Below, one piece after another: positions 16,732 through 24,905 of a DNA stretch of 64,000 bases. The notes beneath the pieces are model-generated. The model did no database searches. It saw only the letters and a list, made by a program, of their open reading frames with translations, and was not told where the DNA came from. The DNA lies in NCBI RefSeq assembly GCF_028867935.1, contig NZ_JAPQNS010000004.1, positions 62,001-126,000 of the forward strand, in the 5' to 3' direction. The translations under genes and the position numbers were made by a program. Positions within the stretch are counted from its first letter, which is position 1. Each line of letters opens with the position of its first letter. The stretch is from Flavobacterium sp. SUN052 (GTDB taxonomy: Bacteria; Bacteroidota; Bacteroidia; Flavobacteriales; Flavobacteriaceae).

Positions 16732-19395
16732 TTACGCCAGCCCCTTATCTCGCATCTTGCTAAAATCCCGGTATCGCCGGACGGTAGAAATACCGAAGCC
16801 GAGAGCTACAACCAAAGTGCCAATCCAGAGAACATTAATCAGCGGCTTTTCGTAGGCCTTCATTACTATGTAGTCGCGTTGGGTAGTATTTACGGCGAAG
16901 GTAAAATTACCCGTGCGGGGGTCAATTTCGTTTAGTTGAATCCGAACACCCAGTTCATCACTTACATAGGGCGGACGAGCCACCAGCCTGTCTTTTATAA
17001 TGAATGAAGGAGTCAAAACATACTCGCCGTTTTTGTCGAGTACTCGTACCTGAGCCTGTACGGCGGCATCGCCAGCACCAAGCGTAACCCCGTCGACCTT
17101 GTCTACCTTTACTACGTTATCGAGAATGGCCACGTAATCATTCACGAAGAACGTATCCCGCATGGCCACCGTAAAGTTCTCGGTTTTGCTCCACTCATTA
17201 TCCGCGTTGGGGTCCGGCACCGACGACACAAAGGTGTACAGGTCGCGGCTGGTGTTACGGGCAATATCGGGCGATACCAGCAGACCCATTTTGGGGTTAG
17301 CCTGGGCGCGAGGATAAAGTGTGAAAATCTTGCCGTTTGGATCGCGGTACTCTACTTCGTAAAACACGTTTTCTGGGTAAAGAGCCAGCGTATCGCCTTT
17401 TTTGTGATACACCTTTCCTTTCTGCTCAATATCGCGTTGAGCAATCCCGTGAAAATCCCCTTCAATGACCGACACCCACGAGCGGGGTACATAGCCCGGC
17501 ACATCGCGAATCTCAACACGTTGTCCCCGATAGGTCATCTGGTACTTATCCATACGCTCTGGCTGATTGATCCAGAGCAGGACGTTTTCTTTGTTCTCCT
17601 GATTATTATTCTTAGTGAACTCCTCGCGCTTCGAAATTGGGATACCGCTGTTGTTCACCGATACTACTTTGGAATAACCGGCAGAAAACAAAATACCGAC
17701 CAGCATGAGAGCCATGCCAATGTGCGCCACAGCACCACCCGACAGGCGGTAGTTGCCCCGCATAACTCCCCAAAGCACCGTACCGTTGGTAACAAGGGCG
17801 AATACCGAGGCAACAATTAGCACAATGTACACTGGATTAGACACCTTACCTACAGCGATGATACCCGCGCTTAAAAGTAGGGTTGCCATAGCTGGGGTTG
17901 TCAGTGCTGTCCAGTTTTTTCCGTCAATCTTGCGCCACCAGAGGTATTGACCAACACCAGTAAGCAATGCAATTACAATGAAGAACCAGACCTGAAACTT
18001 GTTATAAAACGAAATCGCGTCGGCAGGAGGAGCGAGGTTGCTTACCACTCCGAAGACTTCAAGAAACTTGTTGAATGCTGGAATCGAAGTGGCCACAATG
18101 ATTTGGAAGCCAGCCAGAACCAATACGATAGCACCGATGAACAGCCAGAATTCTTTGGTGTACACAGACGCTTCTTTCTCGTCGCTCGGAATGATCTTCC
18201 ATTTAGAAACCATCATAAAGACGGCTCCAATCACAAACACCATTAAGTAAACCAGCAACTGTCCCGACAAGCCCAAATCGGTAAAGGAGTGAACCGATGC
18301 GTTGCCCAGGATACCACTCCGGGTCAGAAAGGTTGAATATAGAATGAGCAGGAAAGTCGAAATGGTCAGGATAACAGACGTTTTAAGGCCCGTCGAACTC
18401 TTTTTGGCAATCAGCATAGTGTGCAAACTGCCAACCAAAACCAGCCAGGGAACAAATACCGAGTTTTCGACGGGATCCCAATTCCAATAGCCACCAAAGT
18501 TGAGTGTCTCGTAGGCCCAGTAACCGCCCATCATGATACCTACGCCCAGAATCATACCGCCAACGAGTGTCCACGGTAAAGCCGGCCGAATCCATTCTAG
18601 CGGCTGGTTACGCCAGAGACCGGCAATACAATAGGCAAACGGAATAAGCGTGAGCGCATAACCTAGAAACAGGGTAGGGGGGTGAATCACCATCCAGTAA
18701 TTCTGAAGCAAGGGATTCAAGCCGTTACCGTCTTTCGGAATGAAGTTAGGATCAGTAAGAAAGATGGGTGTGTCGGGCATGGCTTCGCGCATCAACATAA
18801 ATGGCGAACTGCCAATTTTGAATGTACCACCGAACACTACTCCTAAGATCATGGACGCCAGAAACGCTTGCACCAGCGCAAAAACAGTCATAGTAGGAGC
18901 CTCCCACTTTGACCCGCTCTTATTTAATAGGATAGCACCCAAAATAGCATTCCAAAATAGCCAGAGCAGAAAGCTACCCTCCTGACCTTCCCAGAAGCAA
19001 GAAACTACATACTGTAATGGCAACGCCAGCGATGAGTGGCTCCAGGCGTACTGGTACTCGAAATAATGATTGTAGATGATGGAGTAAAGGCATACCACAA
19101 TGCCTATTACAGCCGCTCCATGCACATAAAACGACCACCGCGCCAGCGTCCGCCAGTCGTCTTTAAGGATTTCGGACTTTGGATTTTGGATTTTGGATTT
19201 CGGACGGCTCGACGATTTTTCGTTATATGTGGCTTCGCCTGCAAAGGCAAGTTCGGGCTCCGAAACAGCTTCTGCTTGCCGAAACTGTCCTTTGCCAAGA
19301 GCCGACATCAGGTAAGCAACGGTAGCCACCAGCGCCGTCACAAACGACAGAATTACAAAAAAGTGGCCCAGTTGGCCAATTGTATTATGGATCAT
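16732..19395 (-). CDS. ccmF: Cytochrome c-type biogenesis protein CcmF (heme lyase subunit)
   Basis: An 887-residue polytopic inner membrane protein of the heme handling family. It carries the tryptophan-rich WWD signature (GGYWNWDPVENSVFVPWL, about residue 300) that holds heme on the periplasmic side, plus many transmembrane helices and a periplasmic domain before a final helix. CcmF takes heme from holo-CcmE and, with CcmH, attaches it to apocytochrome c. It is longer than most proteobacterial CcmF (about 650), mainly through the C-terminal half, as is usual in Bacteroidota. A stretch at about residues 64-76 (SKIQNPKSEI) is encoded by a GGATTTTGGATTTTGG-type tandem repeat at 19168-19204, an odd in-frame insertion. 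Last gene of the ccmB-C-D-E-F run. Confidence 0.92.
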   Translation of the reverse strand: MIHNTIGQLGHFFVILSFVTALVATVAYLMSALGKGQFRQAEAVSEPELAFAGEATYNEKSSSRPKSKIQNPKSEILKDDWRTLARWSFYVHGAAVIGIVVCLYSIIYNHYFEYQYAWSHSSLALPLQYVVSCFWEGQEGSFLLWLFWNAILGAILLNKSGSKWEAPTMTVFALVQAFLASMILGVVFGGTFKIGSSPFMLMREAMPDTPIFLTDPNFIPKDGNGLNPLLQNYWMVIHPPTLFLGYALTLIPFAYCIAGLWRNQPLEWIRPALPWTLVGGMILGVGIMMGGYWAYETLNFGGYWNWDPVENSVFVPWLVLVGSLHTMLIAKKSSTGLKTSVILTISTFLLILYSTFLTRSGILGNASVHSFTDLGLSGQLLVYLMVFVIGAVFMMVSKWKIIPSDEKEASVYTKEFWLFIGAIVLVLAGFQIIVATSIPAFNKFLEVFGVVSNLAPPADAISFYNKFQVWFFIVIALLTGVGQYLWWRKIDGKNWTALTTPAMATLLLSAGIIAVGKVSNPVYIVLIVASVFALVTNGTVLWGVMRGNYRLSGGAVAHIGMALMLVGILFSAGYSKVVSVNNSGIPISKREEFTKNNNQENKENVLLWINQPERMDKYQMTYRGQRVEIRDVPGYVPRSWVSVIEGDFHGIAQRDIEQKGKVYHKKGDTLALYPENVFYEVEYRDPNGKIFTLYPRAQANPKMGLLVSPDIARNTSRDLYTFVSSVPDPNADNEWSKTENFTVAMRDTFFVNDYVAILDNVVKVDKVDGVTLGAGDAAVQAQVRVLDKNGEYVLTPSFIIKDRLVARPPYVSDELGVRIQLNEIDPRTGNFTFAVNTTQRDYIVMKAYEKPLINVLWIGTLVVALGFGISTVRRYRDFSKMRDKGLA
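19168..19204. repeat. Short tandem repeat inside ccmF
   Basis: Repeats of GATTTTG/GATTTCG-like heptamers (GATTTCGGACTTTG, GATTTTG, GATTTTG, GATTTCGGAC) within the ccmF coding region. The tract stays in frame and encodes a polar loop after the first membrane helix. Confidence 0.75.
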
Positions 19396-19466
19396 CTGCT
19401 TACAATGGCCTGGTTAAACCATCTTAAAATCTTCTGTAGCTTGGCAATAATCTAAAAGACCTGCGC

Positions 19467-19907
19467 TCATAGCTTTGCCGTTTTTGCTTCGTGCTCTGTT
19501 GTTTCCAGCTTTCCGTCCTGATATTTAGATGGACACTTGAGCAGAATTTTGTTGCACTGGAAATGATCGCCCTGAACAGCGCCAATGACCACAATTTGCT
19601 CAGAGCGGTCGAAATCCTGAGGCTTTGGACTGTTGTACACCACCCGCTTGGCCTTGTTCTCATTGTCCATCAGCGTAAACTCGAAGTGGTTCGGGTCGAT
19701 CTGCGGGTTATAAAGCATATCCGTGATTTTGCCGCTGCTGTTTTTGGGCAACTTACCCACCACGTGAATCATGTCTGCATCGCCGTTCTTAGCCATTTCT
19801 TCGGCTTTGGTAAACGTCGTGTAAACACTGGCATCGCCAGCTGTTGAAACAATAATGCCAATGGCAATAGCGATAACAATAATGCCAAGGATATGTGTGA
19901 TTTTCAT
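19467..19907 (-). CDS. ccmE: Heme chaperone CcmE, CxxxY type
   Basis: A periplasmic heme chaperone tethered by one N-terminal helix (MKITHILGIIVIAIAIGIIV), followed by the OB-fold beta-barrel of the family. Classical CcmE binds heme through His in an HxxxY motif near the C-terminus; here the matching segment is ILLKCPSKY, so Cys replaces His (C125, Y129). Cys-type CcmE proteins are known in some archaea and sulfate reducers. I chose the ATG at 19907, four bases after ccmD; a start at 19928 would overlap ccmD and add seven polar residues. It acts between CcmC (heme loading) and CcmF (heme transfer), both encoded alongside. Confidence 0.88.
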   Translation of the reverse strand: MKITHILGIIVIAIAIGIIVSTAGDASVYTTFTKAEEMAKNGDADMIHVVGKLPKNSSGKITDMLYNPQIDPNHFEFTLMDNENKAKRVVYNSPKPQDFDRSEQIVVIGAVQGDHFQCNKILLKCPSKYQDGKLETTEHEAKTAKL

Positions 19908-19911
19908 GGTC

Positions 19912-20166
19912 TTAACGTCCAGCCGCACCAGCGGAGGGGTTTAATGTCTTTTTATCAGAAAGCTTACTATTCACTTCTTTCTCAACTTTGCTCAATTGCC
20001 GATCGAGCCGGATGAGATAAGCCACGATGCCCGCGAACACTACGGCGATTACCAGTACTACTACCCAGATTTTACCGTCGGCCCGGAGTTGGTCAGCCAT
20101 CTCAACAGAATCAGGTTGTTGAGCCAAAAAGTTTAACGCCAAAGAGAGCGAAAGAAGTGCATTCAT
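19912..20166 (-). CDS. ccmD: CcmD-like small membrane protein
   Basis: About 84 residues from the ATG at 20166: an N-terminal hydrophobic stretch, a short polar linker, then one helix (IWVVVLVIAVVFAGIVAYLI) followed by a charged coiled tail RLDRQLSKVEKEVNSKL. Position between ccmC and ccmE, a single membrane helix and a basic tail all fit CcmD, which helps release holo-CcmE from CcmC. CcmD sequences are poorly conserved, so the call rests on context and topology. A longer start at 20220 is possible but less likely. Confidence 0.7.
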   Translation of the reverse strand: MNALLSLSLALNFLAQQPDSVEMADQLRADGKIWVVVLVIAVVFAGIVAYLIRLDRQLSKVEKEVNSKLSDKKTLNPSAGAAGR

Positions 20167-20276
20167 TGAGTTTTGTATTAATTGCTCGACATAGAGCAGG
20201 GCAAAGAATAAACTATACAAAATTAATAGAAAACGACTCAGTTAGTAAACACTACCTTAAACTGAATCATTCCGTT

Positions 20277-20945
20277 TCAGTCTTCCAAAAGTGCCTGAAT
20301 CCGGCGCATCCGAATTCGTAGTTCACAAATCCATACACCCAGCAACGTAAAACCAATAATGGCAGGATAAAATATCCGGCGCATCTGATTGTCCATATCG
20401 TATTGTCCAAAGGCTGGATTGCCTCCTTGTCCGGGGTGTAGGGTATCGGTCAAACGGGGTACCACAAAAATTAGCGGTATAAAAACGGCAAAAGCAAAGA
20501 TGTTGTAGACTGCCGAAATCCGGGCCCGGCGTTGCTCATCATCAAACGAACCGCGCAAAATTGAATACGCAAAGTACAGCAGCATTCCCACCGCCACGCT
20601 GTTCAGTTTAGGGTCGTTTGGCCAGGGTTCGCCCCAGGTAAAGTTGGCCCAGACCGAGCCAGTAAGGCATCCTAGCAACCCAAACACAAGAGCCGTGTTG
20701 GTGAACTCCACCGCAATCCGGTCATGATCGGGATTGCCCGACCGCAGGTATTTCCCGGAATAAATAGCGGAGGTAAGCAGCAAAATAATCATGCTGAACC
20801 AGAGCGGAACGTGAAAATACACATTCCGAATACTTTCGTTCAGAATCGGAAGCCGGGGGGTTGGGCCCATCAGGCCACCGACAATAACAGAGAAAAGAAT
20901 CAGCACCGAAAGGGCTTTCCACCAGTTTTTCATAATTTTAGTCAT
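20277..20945 (-). CDS. ccmC: Heme exporter/loading protein CcmC (CcsA family)
   Basis: A 222-residue protein with six predicted membrane helices and a WWD-type heme site (VWANFTWGEPWPNDPK, about residues 98-113). Histidines occur in the first and last periplasmic loops (YFHVPLW; TLHPGQGG). CcmC places heme on CcmE. Length and motif match CcmC rather than the larger CcmF. It lies between ccmB and ccmD. The reading frame offers a second ATG 12 bases in (MKNWWK), either of which could be used. Confidence 0.88.
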   Translation of the reverse strand: MTKIMKNWWKALSVLILFSVIVGGLMGPTPRLPILNESIRNVYFHVPLWFSMIILLLTSAIYSGKYLRSGNPDHDRIAVEFTNTALVFGLLGCLTGSVWANFTWGEPWPNDPKLNSVAVGMLLYFAYSILRGSFDDEQRRARISAVYNIFAFAVFIPLIFVVPRLTDTLHPGQGGNPAFGQYDMDNQMRRIFYPAIIGFTLLGVWICELRIRMRRIQALLED

Positions 20946-20948
20946 TAG

Positions 20949-21030
20949 GCTTCGCTGTCATTGGTCATTTGCTTCGCTGTCATTTGTCGCTGGTTTAATT
21001 AATGACTACCAATGACTAATGACGGCAAAT
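20949..21030. repeat. Short direct repeats in ccmB-ccmC spacer
   Basis: GCTTCGCTGTCATT occurs twice (about 20950 and 20972), together with several TCATTGGTCATT/AATGACTAATGAC elements in both orientations. It makes a low-complexity spacer within an otherwise tight cluster. No gene. Confidence 0.6.
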
Positions 21031-21045
21031 CCTAATAACTAACGT

Positions 21046-21720
21046 TCAACTCCGCCATAAAAACGGAAACAACAAACCCGACAGTACCAGCACAATAGCG
21101 TCGATGGCAACAATGGTAACAATTTCATCGGCACTAACGCTCCGGTCAAGACCATCAAGTGCATTTTTTGATACCCGAAGCAGCATAAGCAGCAGAGGAA
21201 GTATCACCGGAAAACTCAGCACAGCCATCAAGGTAGCGGAGTTCTCAGCCTTAGATGCGATGCCCGCAATCAGGGTGAGCGAACCCGCAAACCCTACCGC
21301 TCCCAGCAGCAGACTAACGAGATAGAGCCCAATATCCTGCACCGGGTTGCCCAATACGAACGCATAAGTTGTGAATCCCAGGCCCGATAAAACCAGCATC
21401 AAAACCGTGTTGTACAGGATTTTTGAGACGATGATCTGCAACGGACTGGCTACCGTATAATAATACAAAAGCCGCCCGGCGCGTTCCTGCACAAAGCTTT
21501 TAGCTACCGCGTTGATAGCGGTAAACAGCAGAATTATCCAGAAAAGGGTGTTCCAGACAATAGGAGTGAGCTGGCCCCGGCGGGCATTGAAACTCAGGTA
21601 GCACACAAACACGGCACCTACAATATAGAGCAGCATTCCATTGAGGGCGTAACGTTGTCGCCACTCCAACACAAACTCTTTTCGCATCAACGCGCCTACC
21701 TGCTGCAACGATTGGGTCAT
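21046..21720 (-). CDS. ccmB: Heme exporter protein CcmB
   Basis: An inner membrane permease of about 224 residues with six helices, matching CcmB in length and in the early LMRKEFVLEWRQRYALNG and FVQERAGRLLYYYTVASP segments. CcmB works with the ATPase CcmA in the CcmABCD complex that releases holo-CcmE. The chosen ATG (21720) gives MTQSLQQVGALMRKEF; an ATG at 21741 would add seven residues without family support. No ccmA lies next to it, so the ATPase must be encoded elsewhere. First gene of the visible ccm run. Confidence 0.85.
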   Translation of the reverse strand: MTQSLQQVGALMRKEFVLEWRQRYALNGMLLYIVGAVFVCYLSFNARRGQLTPIVWNTLFWIILLFTAINAVAKSFVQERAGRLLYYYTVASPLQIIVSKILYNTVLMLVLSGLGFTTYAFVLGNPVQDIGLYLVSLLLGAVGFAGSLTLIAGIASKAENSATLMAVLSFPVILPLLLMLLRVSKNALDGLDRSVSADEIVTIVAIDAIVLVLSGLLFPFLWRS

Positions 21721-21798
21721 ACCTCTTTTTTCGGACTGCAAAGGTACGGGAGAAGAAAGCAGGGAAAAAGGAAAATGTCCGAGGAGATACGTGGCCGT

Positions 21799-22266
21799 TT
21801 AGGGGAGCCGCTCGAAATAATAGATGGCCCCATCGGTGTATCCGCTGTTGAAGACGAGCCTACCTTCGCAAAACTCGATGATACCGTATGTGTACTGGTT
21901 CTGGTAGGCCGGTACGGTTTCCAGAGTGAAATAGCCAGGGTTGTACGAGTTTTTCAGCCTGAACCCTGTCGAACCGACTAATTTGCCATCTCGGAATGTT
22001 TCAATACGCTGATCACTATAAATAGCAAGTGTTACCTGCTCGGTGGCTTTGTTTGGGCCAGGCTGTGAACAATCGCCACAACCGGTAGCCTCTAACTGCC
22101 ACCGGCCGGTTAAGGACCTCAACGTTTCTGATTCGGAGTAAATCTCCCGGCAATCTTTCCCATTAACAGGATTGCCCGATTTGCCAATGTTAATTTGACA
22201 GGCTACGAGCAAACTGGCGACCGTTAGTGTTAAAATCCAATTAAGCATAGCCGGTTTGTTTATCAT
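21799..22266 (-). CDS. Small lipoprotein, lipocalin-like
   Basis: A 155-residue predicted lipoprotein: hydrophobic leader ending in LLVAC, then a compact beta-rich domain with LTGRWQLEATGCGDC near the start and paired cysteines. The LTGxW opening and the strand pattern resemble lipocalin-like or META-like lipoproteins of Bacteroidota. I cannot assign a function. It is divergent from feoA and separated from ccmB by about 80 bases, so it might be co-transcribed with the ccm cluster or stand alone. Confidence 0.65.
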   Translation of the reverse strand: MINKPAMLNWILTLTVASLLVACQINIGKSGNPVNGKDCREIYSESETLRSLTGRWQLEATGCGDCSQPGPNKATEQVTLAIYSDQRIETFRDGKLVGSTGFRLKNSYNPGYFTLETVPAYQNQYTYGIIEFCEGRLVFNSGYTDGAIYYFERLP

Positions 22267-22322
22267 TATTGACCCACAAAGATGGACAAGGGTTGGAATT
22301 GAACCGAAATATTTATGTTCCC

Positions 22323-22353
22323 TTGCACAGACAAACTTTCCTCCGTAATCTTG
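22323..22353 (+). promoter_or_regulatory. Probable Bacteroidota promoter of feoAB
   Basis: TTG at 22323-22325 and TAATCTTG at 22346-22353 are 20 bases apart, near the -33 TTTG and -7 TAnnTTTG consensus (one mismatch). The feoA ATG follows 55 bases later. No iron box was recognised with confidence. Confidence 0.4.
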
Positions 22354-22408
22354 CGTTAATTAAACTGAATCTAAATAGTAGCAGCCGTCTCGACGCGGCA
22401 CCACGGCC

Positions 22409-22633
22409 ATGAGCAAACGCAGTGTAGCTGACCTCAAAATCGGAGAACGAGCCACCATCATGTCGTTCAACGATCAACTGATGTCGCTCAAACTTCTCGA
22501 AATGGGTTGTTTGCCAGGTGCCGAAATATGTTTGCATTGCAAAGCCCCACTCGGCGATCCTATTTGCCTAAATGTATCGGGGTATTGCCTGTCGATGCGC
22601 CGGTCCGAAGCCGCTACCATTTTGGTTGAATAG
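22409..22633 (+). CDS. feoA: Ferrous iron transport accessory protein FeoA
   Basis: A 74-residue SH3-like FeoA domain protein with the usual opening DLKIGERATI, a middle LEMGCLPGAEI (family consensus LxxMGxxPGxxI) and a C-terminal LSMRRSEAATILVE. FeoA binds the cytoplasmic side of FeoB and supports Fe(II) uptake. It ends 17 bases before feoB and is certainly its operon partner. Here FeoA is a separate protein, whereas some Bacteroidota encode a FeoA-FeoB fusion. Confidence 0.92.
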   Translation: MSKRSVADLKIGERATIMSFNDQLMSLKLLEMGCLPGAEICLHCKAPLGDPICLNVSGYCLSMRRSEAATILVE

Positions 22634-22650
22634 GACTTGAAAAACCAGCT

Positions 22651-24780
22651 TTGCTACCCCCCGTAATAGCCCTTGTGGGCAATCCTAATGCCGGTAAATC
22701 GTCGTTGTTTAATCAACTGACCGGCCTCCGCCAGAAAACTGGCAATTTCCCCGGCGTTACGGTCGACAAAAAATCTGGGACATGGCCGCTTAATGCCCAA
22801 ACCTCCGCGACCATTGTTGACTTCCCCGGTGTTTATTCCATTTACCCCAAATCGTTAGACGAACAACTCGTCACTGATATTCTGGCCAACCCGGCCCACC
22901 CCGACTATCCCGATGTCGCCGTTGTGGTCGTCGATGCGTCGAACCTGCACCGTAATCTGTTGTTGTTCACTCAGATCGCTGATCTTGGCGTGCCAACAAT
23001 ACTGGCGTTGAATATGCTCGATGTGGCCCGGGATCAGGGAAAAGAAGTAAATAGTGTACGACTGGCTATGCGGTTGGGTGTTCCCGTTATTCGCATTAAC
23101 GCCCGCACTGGTGAGGGACTTGATCAGGTCAGGAAGGCGGTGGAGGGGCAATTAGCAACGCCAACCTTGCCCGCGAAACTCTTTTTTGATCCGGCCGAGG
23201 AAGCGCCCGAACTCATTACTGAGACCCGAGTAACGTATAAACTCGATAACAACTACCTCGCGCTGCAATACATTATTCAGCACGACGGTTTCTCGTTTTT
23301 AAGCCGGGAACAGCAAGTTGGTTTGGATGCGCTCATTGAGAAGCATCAGTTCAGCGAAACCAGTTTTCAGGCCAACGAAACAATCACGCGTTACAAGCGT
23401 ATTGCAGCCCTTATGGGAGAGGCTATTACCCAAAAATCTGCTTCGGACCAGCCTACCTGGAGTCAGAAACTCGACCGGATTTTACTGCATCCAGTTTGGG
23501 GGTACGCCATTTTTGGATTTATTCTGCTGCTTATTTTTCAGGCCATATTTGCCTGGGCTACCCCGCTTCAGGATGCTATCGACGAAGGTGTTGCCTGGCT
23601 CAATGACAACCTAAAACAAAATCTCCCCGCTGGACCGCTCACTGATTTGCTTACGGATGGAATTCTGGCCGGCATTGGTGGAATTCTGGTGTTTGTACCC
23701 CAAATCGCGTTTCTTTTTCTGCTGGTAGCGTTGCTCGAAGAGTCGGGCTATATGTCGCGGGTGATGGTGATTATGGACCGAATCATGCGCAAGTTCGGGT
23801 TGAACGGACGGAGTGTGGTGCCGCTGATCTCGGGTGTGGCCTGTGCCGTTCCGGCGATTATGGCTACTCGAAGTATCGGTACCCGGCGCGACAGACTCAT
23901 TACTATTCTGGTAACGCCGTTGATGAGTTGCTCGGCCCGTTTGCCCATTTATACCATCCTGATTGCCCTGGTAGTGCCCAGTACGAGGGTGTTGGGGCTG
24001 TTTAATTTACAAGGTCTGGCCCTGATGGGTTTGTATCTGCTCGGTTTGGTTAGTGCGTTGCTAGCCGCGTATGTGCTGAAAATTATTCTGAAAACGAAGG
24101 AACGGAGCTTCTTCATTATGGAGCTGCCTACCTTCAAAATGCCTCGCTGGAACCACGTTGGCTTGAGCGTTTGGGAAAGTGTTCGAGCGTTTGTCTGGGA
24201 AGCTGGCCGGGTTATTCTGGCCATTTCGATTGTATTATGGGTACTGGCTAATTACGGTCCCGGTGATTCCTTAGACCAGGCTGAAGCCCGAGTGCGCCAA
24301 CAGTGGTCCGTCACATCGACTTCAACTACTTCGCGAGATCAACTCGAAGACCGCGTAGCCTCCGAACGGCTCGAAGCTTCTTACGCCGGACGGTTTGGCC
24401 ACTTCATTGAACCTGTCATTCGCCCGTTGGGCTATGATTGGAAAATCGGTATTGCCTTGCTGAGTTCGTTTGCTGCCCGCGAGGTATTTGTGGGTACAAT
24501 GGCTACCATCTACAGTATTGGCAGCCGCGCCGACGAAGAAGGCGTTACCATTCGCGAGCGTCTGAAAGCAGAACGCAACCCCGAAACCGGCGGCCCCATG
24601 TATACGCCCGCGATGGCCTGGTCGCTGCTGATTTTCTACGTCTTTGCCATGATGTGCATGAGTACGCTGGCGGCTACCCAACGCGAAACCAAAAGTTGGA
24701 AATGGCCTACTGTGCAACTGGTATACATGATGCTGCTCGCGTATGGCGCGGCTTTCATTACGTATCAGGTGTTGGTGTAA
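22651..24780 (+). CDS. feoB: Ferrous iron transporter FeoB (TTG start)
   Basis: A 709-residue Fe(II) permease with an N-terminal G domain: G1 GNPNAGKS (residues 10-17), G3 DFPG and G4 NMLD. It is followed by a helical GDI-like region and the membrane part with two Gate repeats, including SGVACAVPAIMATRSI and SCSARLPIYTIL. The cytoplasmic G domain regulates passage of Fe(II) through the inner membrane pore. The only plausible start in frame is TTG at 22651; the frame is closed by a TGA at 22627-22629 and has no ATG or GTG before the G1 motif. It follows feoA by 17 bases. Confidence 0.95.
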   Translation: MLPPVIALVGNPNAGKSSLFNQLTGLRQKTGNFPGVTVDKKSGTWPLNAQTSATIVDFPGVYSIYPKSLDEQLVTDILANPAHPDYPDVAVVVVDASNLHRNLLLFTQIADLGVPTILALNMLDVARDQGKEVNSVRLAMRLGVPVIRINARTGEGLDQVRKAVEGQLATPTLPAKLFFDPAEEAPELITETRVTYKLDNNYLALQYIIQHDGFSFLSREQQVGLDALIEKHQFSETSFQANETITRYKRIAALMGEAITQKSASDQPTWSQKLDRILLHPVWGYAIFGFILLLIFQAIFAWATPLQDAIDEGVAWLNDNLKQNLPAGPLTDLLTDGILAGIGGILVFVPQIAFLFLLVALLEESGYMSRVMVIMDRIMRKFGLNGRSVVPLISGVACAVPAIMATRSIGTRRDRLITILVTPLMSCSARLPIYTILIALVVPSTRVLGLFNLQGLALMGLYLLGLVSALLAAYVLKIILKTKERSFFIMELPTFKMPRWNHVGLSVWESVRAFVWEAGRVILAISIVLWVLANYGPGDSLDQAEARVRQQWSVTSTSTTSRDQLEDRVASERLEASYAGRFGHFIEPVIRPLGYDWKIGIALLSSFAAREVFVGTMATIYSIGSRADEEGVTIRERLKAERNPETGGPMYTPAMAWSLLIFYVFAMMCMSTLAATQRETKSWKWPTVQLVYMMLLAYGAAFITYQVLV

Positions 24781-24784
24781 AGGC

Positions 24785-24826
24785 TGGGACACGGAGTTTC
24801 ACAGAGAGGCACGGAGGTACACGGAG
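24785..24826. repeat. ACACGGAG-type intergenic repeat
   Basis: GACACGGAGTTTCACAGAG, then GGCACGGAGGTACACGGAG: related units of about 10 bases in tandem just after feoB. This resembles dispersed CACGGAG repeats seen between genes in many environmental bacteria. Confidence 0.55.
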
Positions 24827-24849
24827 AATTTCTAAGCGTATTCCAACGA

Positions 24850-24881
24850 TTGATGGATTAAATGGGTCTTGTGTATATTCG
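24850..24881 (+). promoter_or_regulatory. Possible promoter of the T9SS cargo gene
   Basis: TTG at 24850-24852 and TATATTCG at 24874-24881 (one mismatch to TAnnTTTG) with a 21-base spacer, 24 bases before the ATG at 24906. Confidence 0.35.
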
Positions 24882-24905
24882 TACATCGTTGAACAAGATT
24901 CCGTT

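Noticed and set aside
24438..24905. Long N-terminal extension of the T9SS cargo gene
   Set aside because: This part overlaps feoB in another frame and has a shadow composition; a clear signal peptide starts at 24906.
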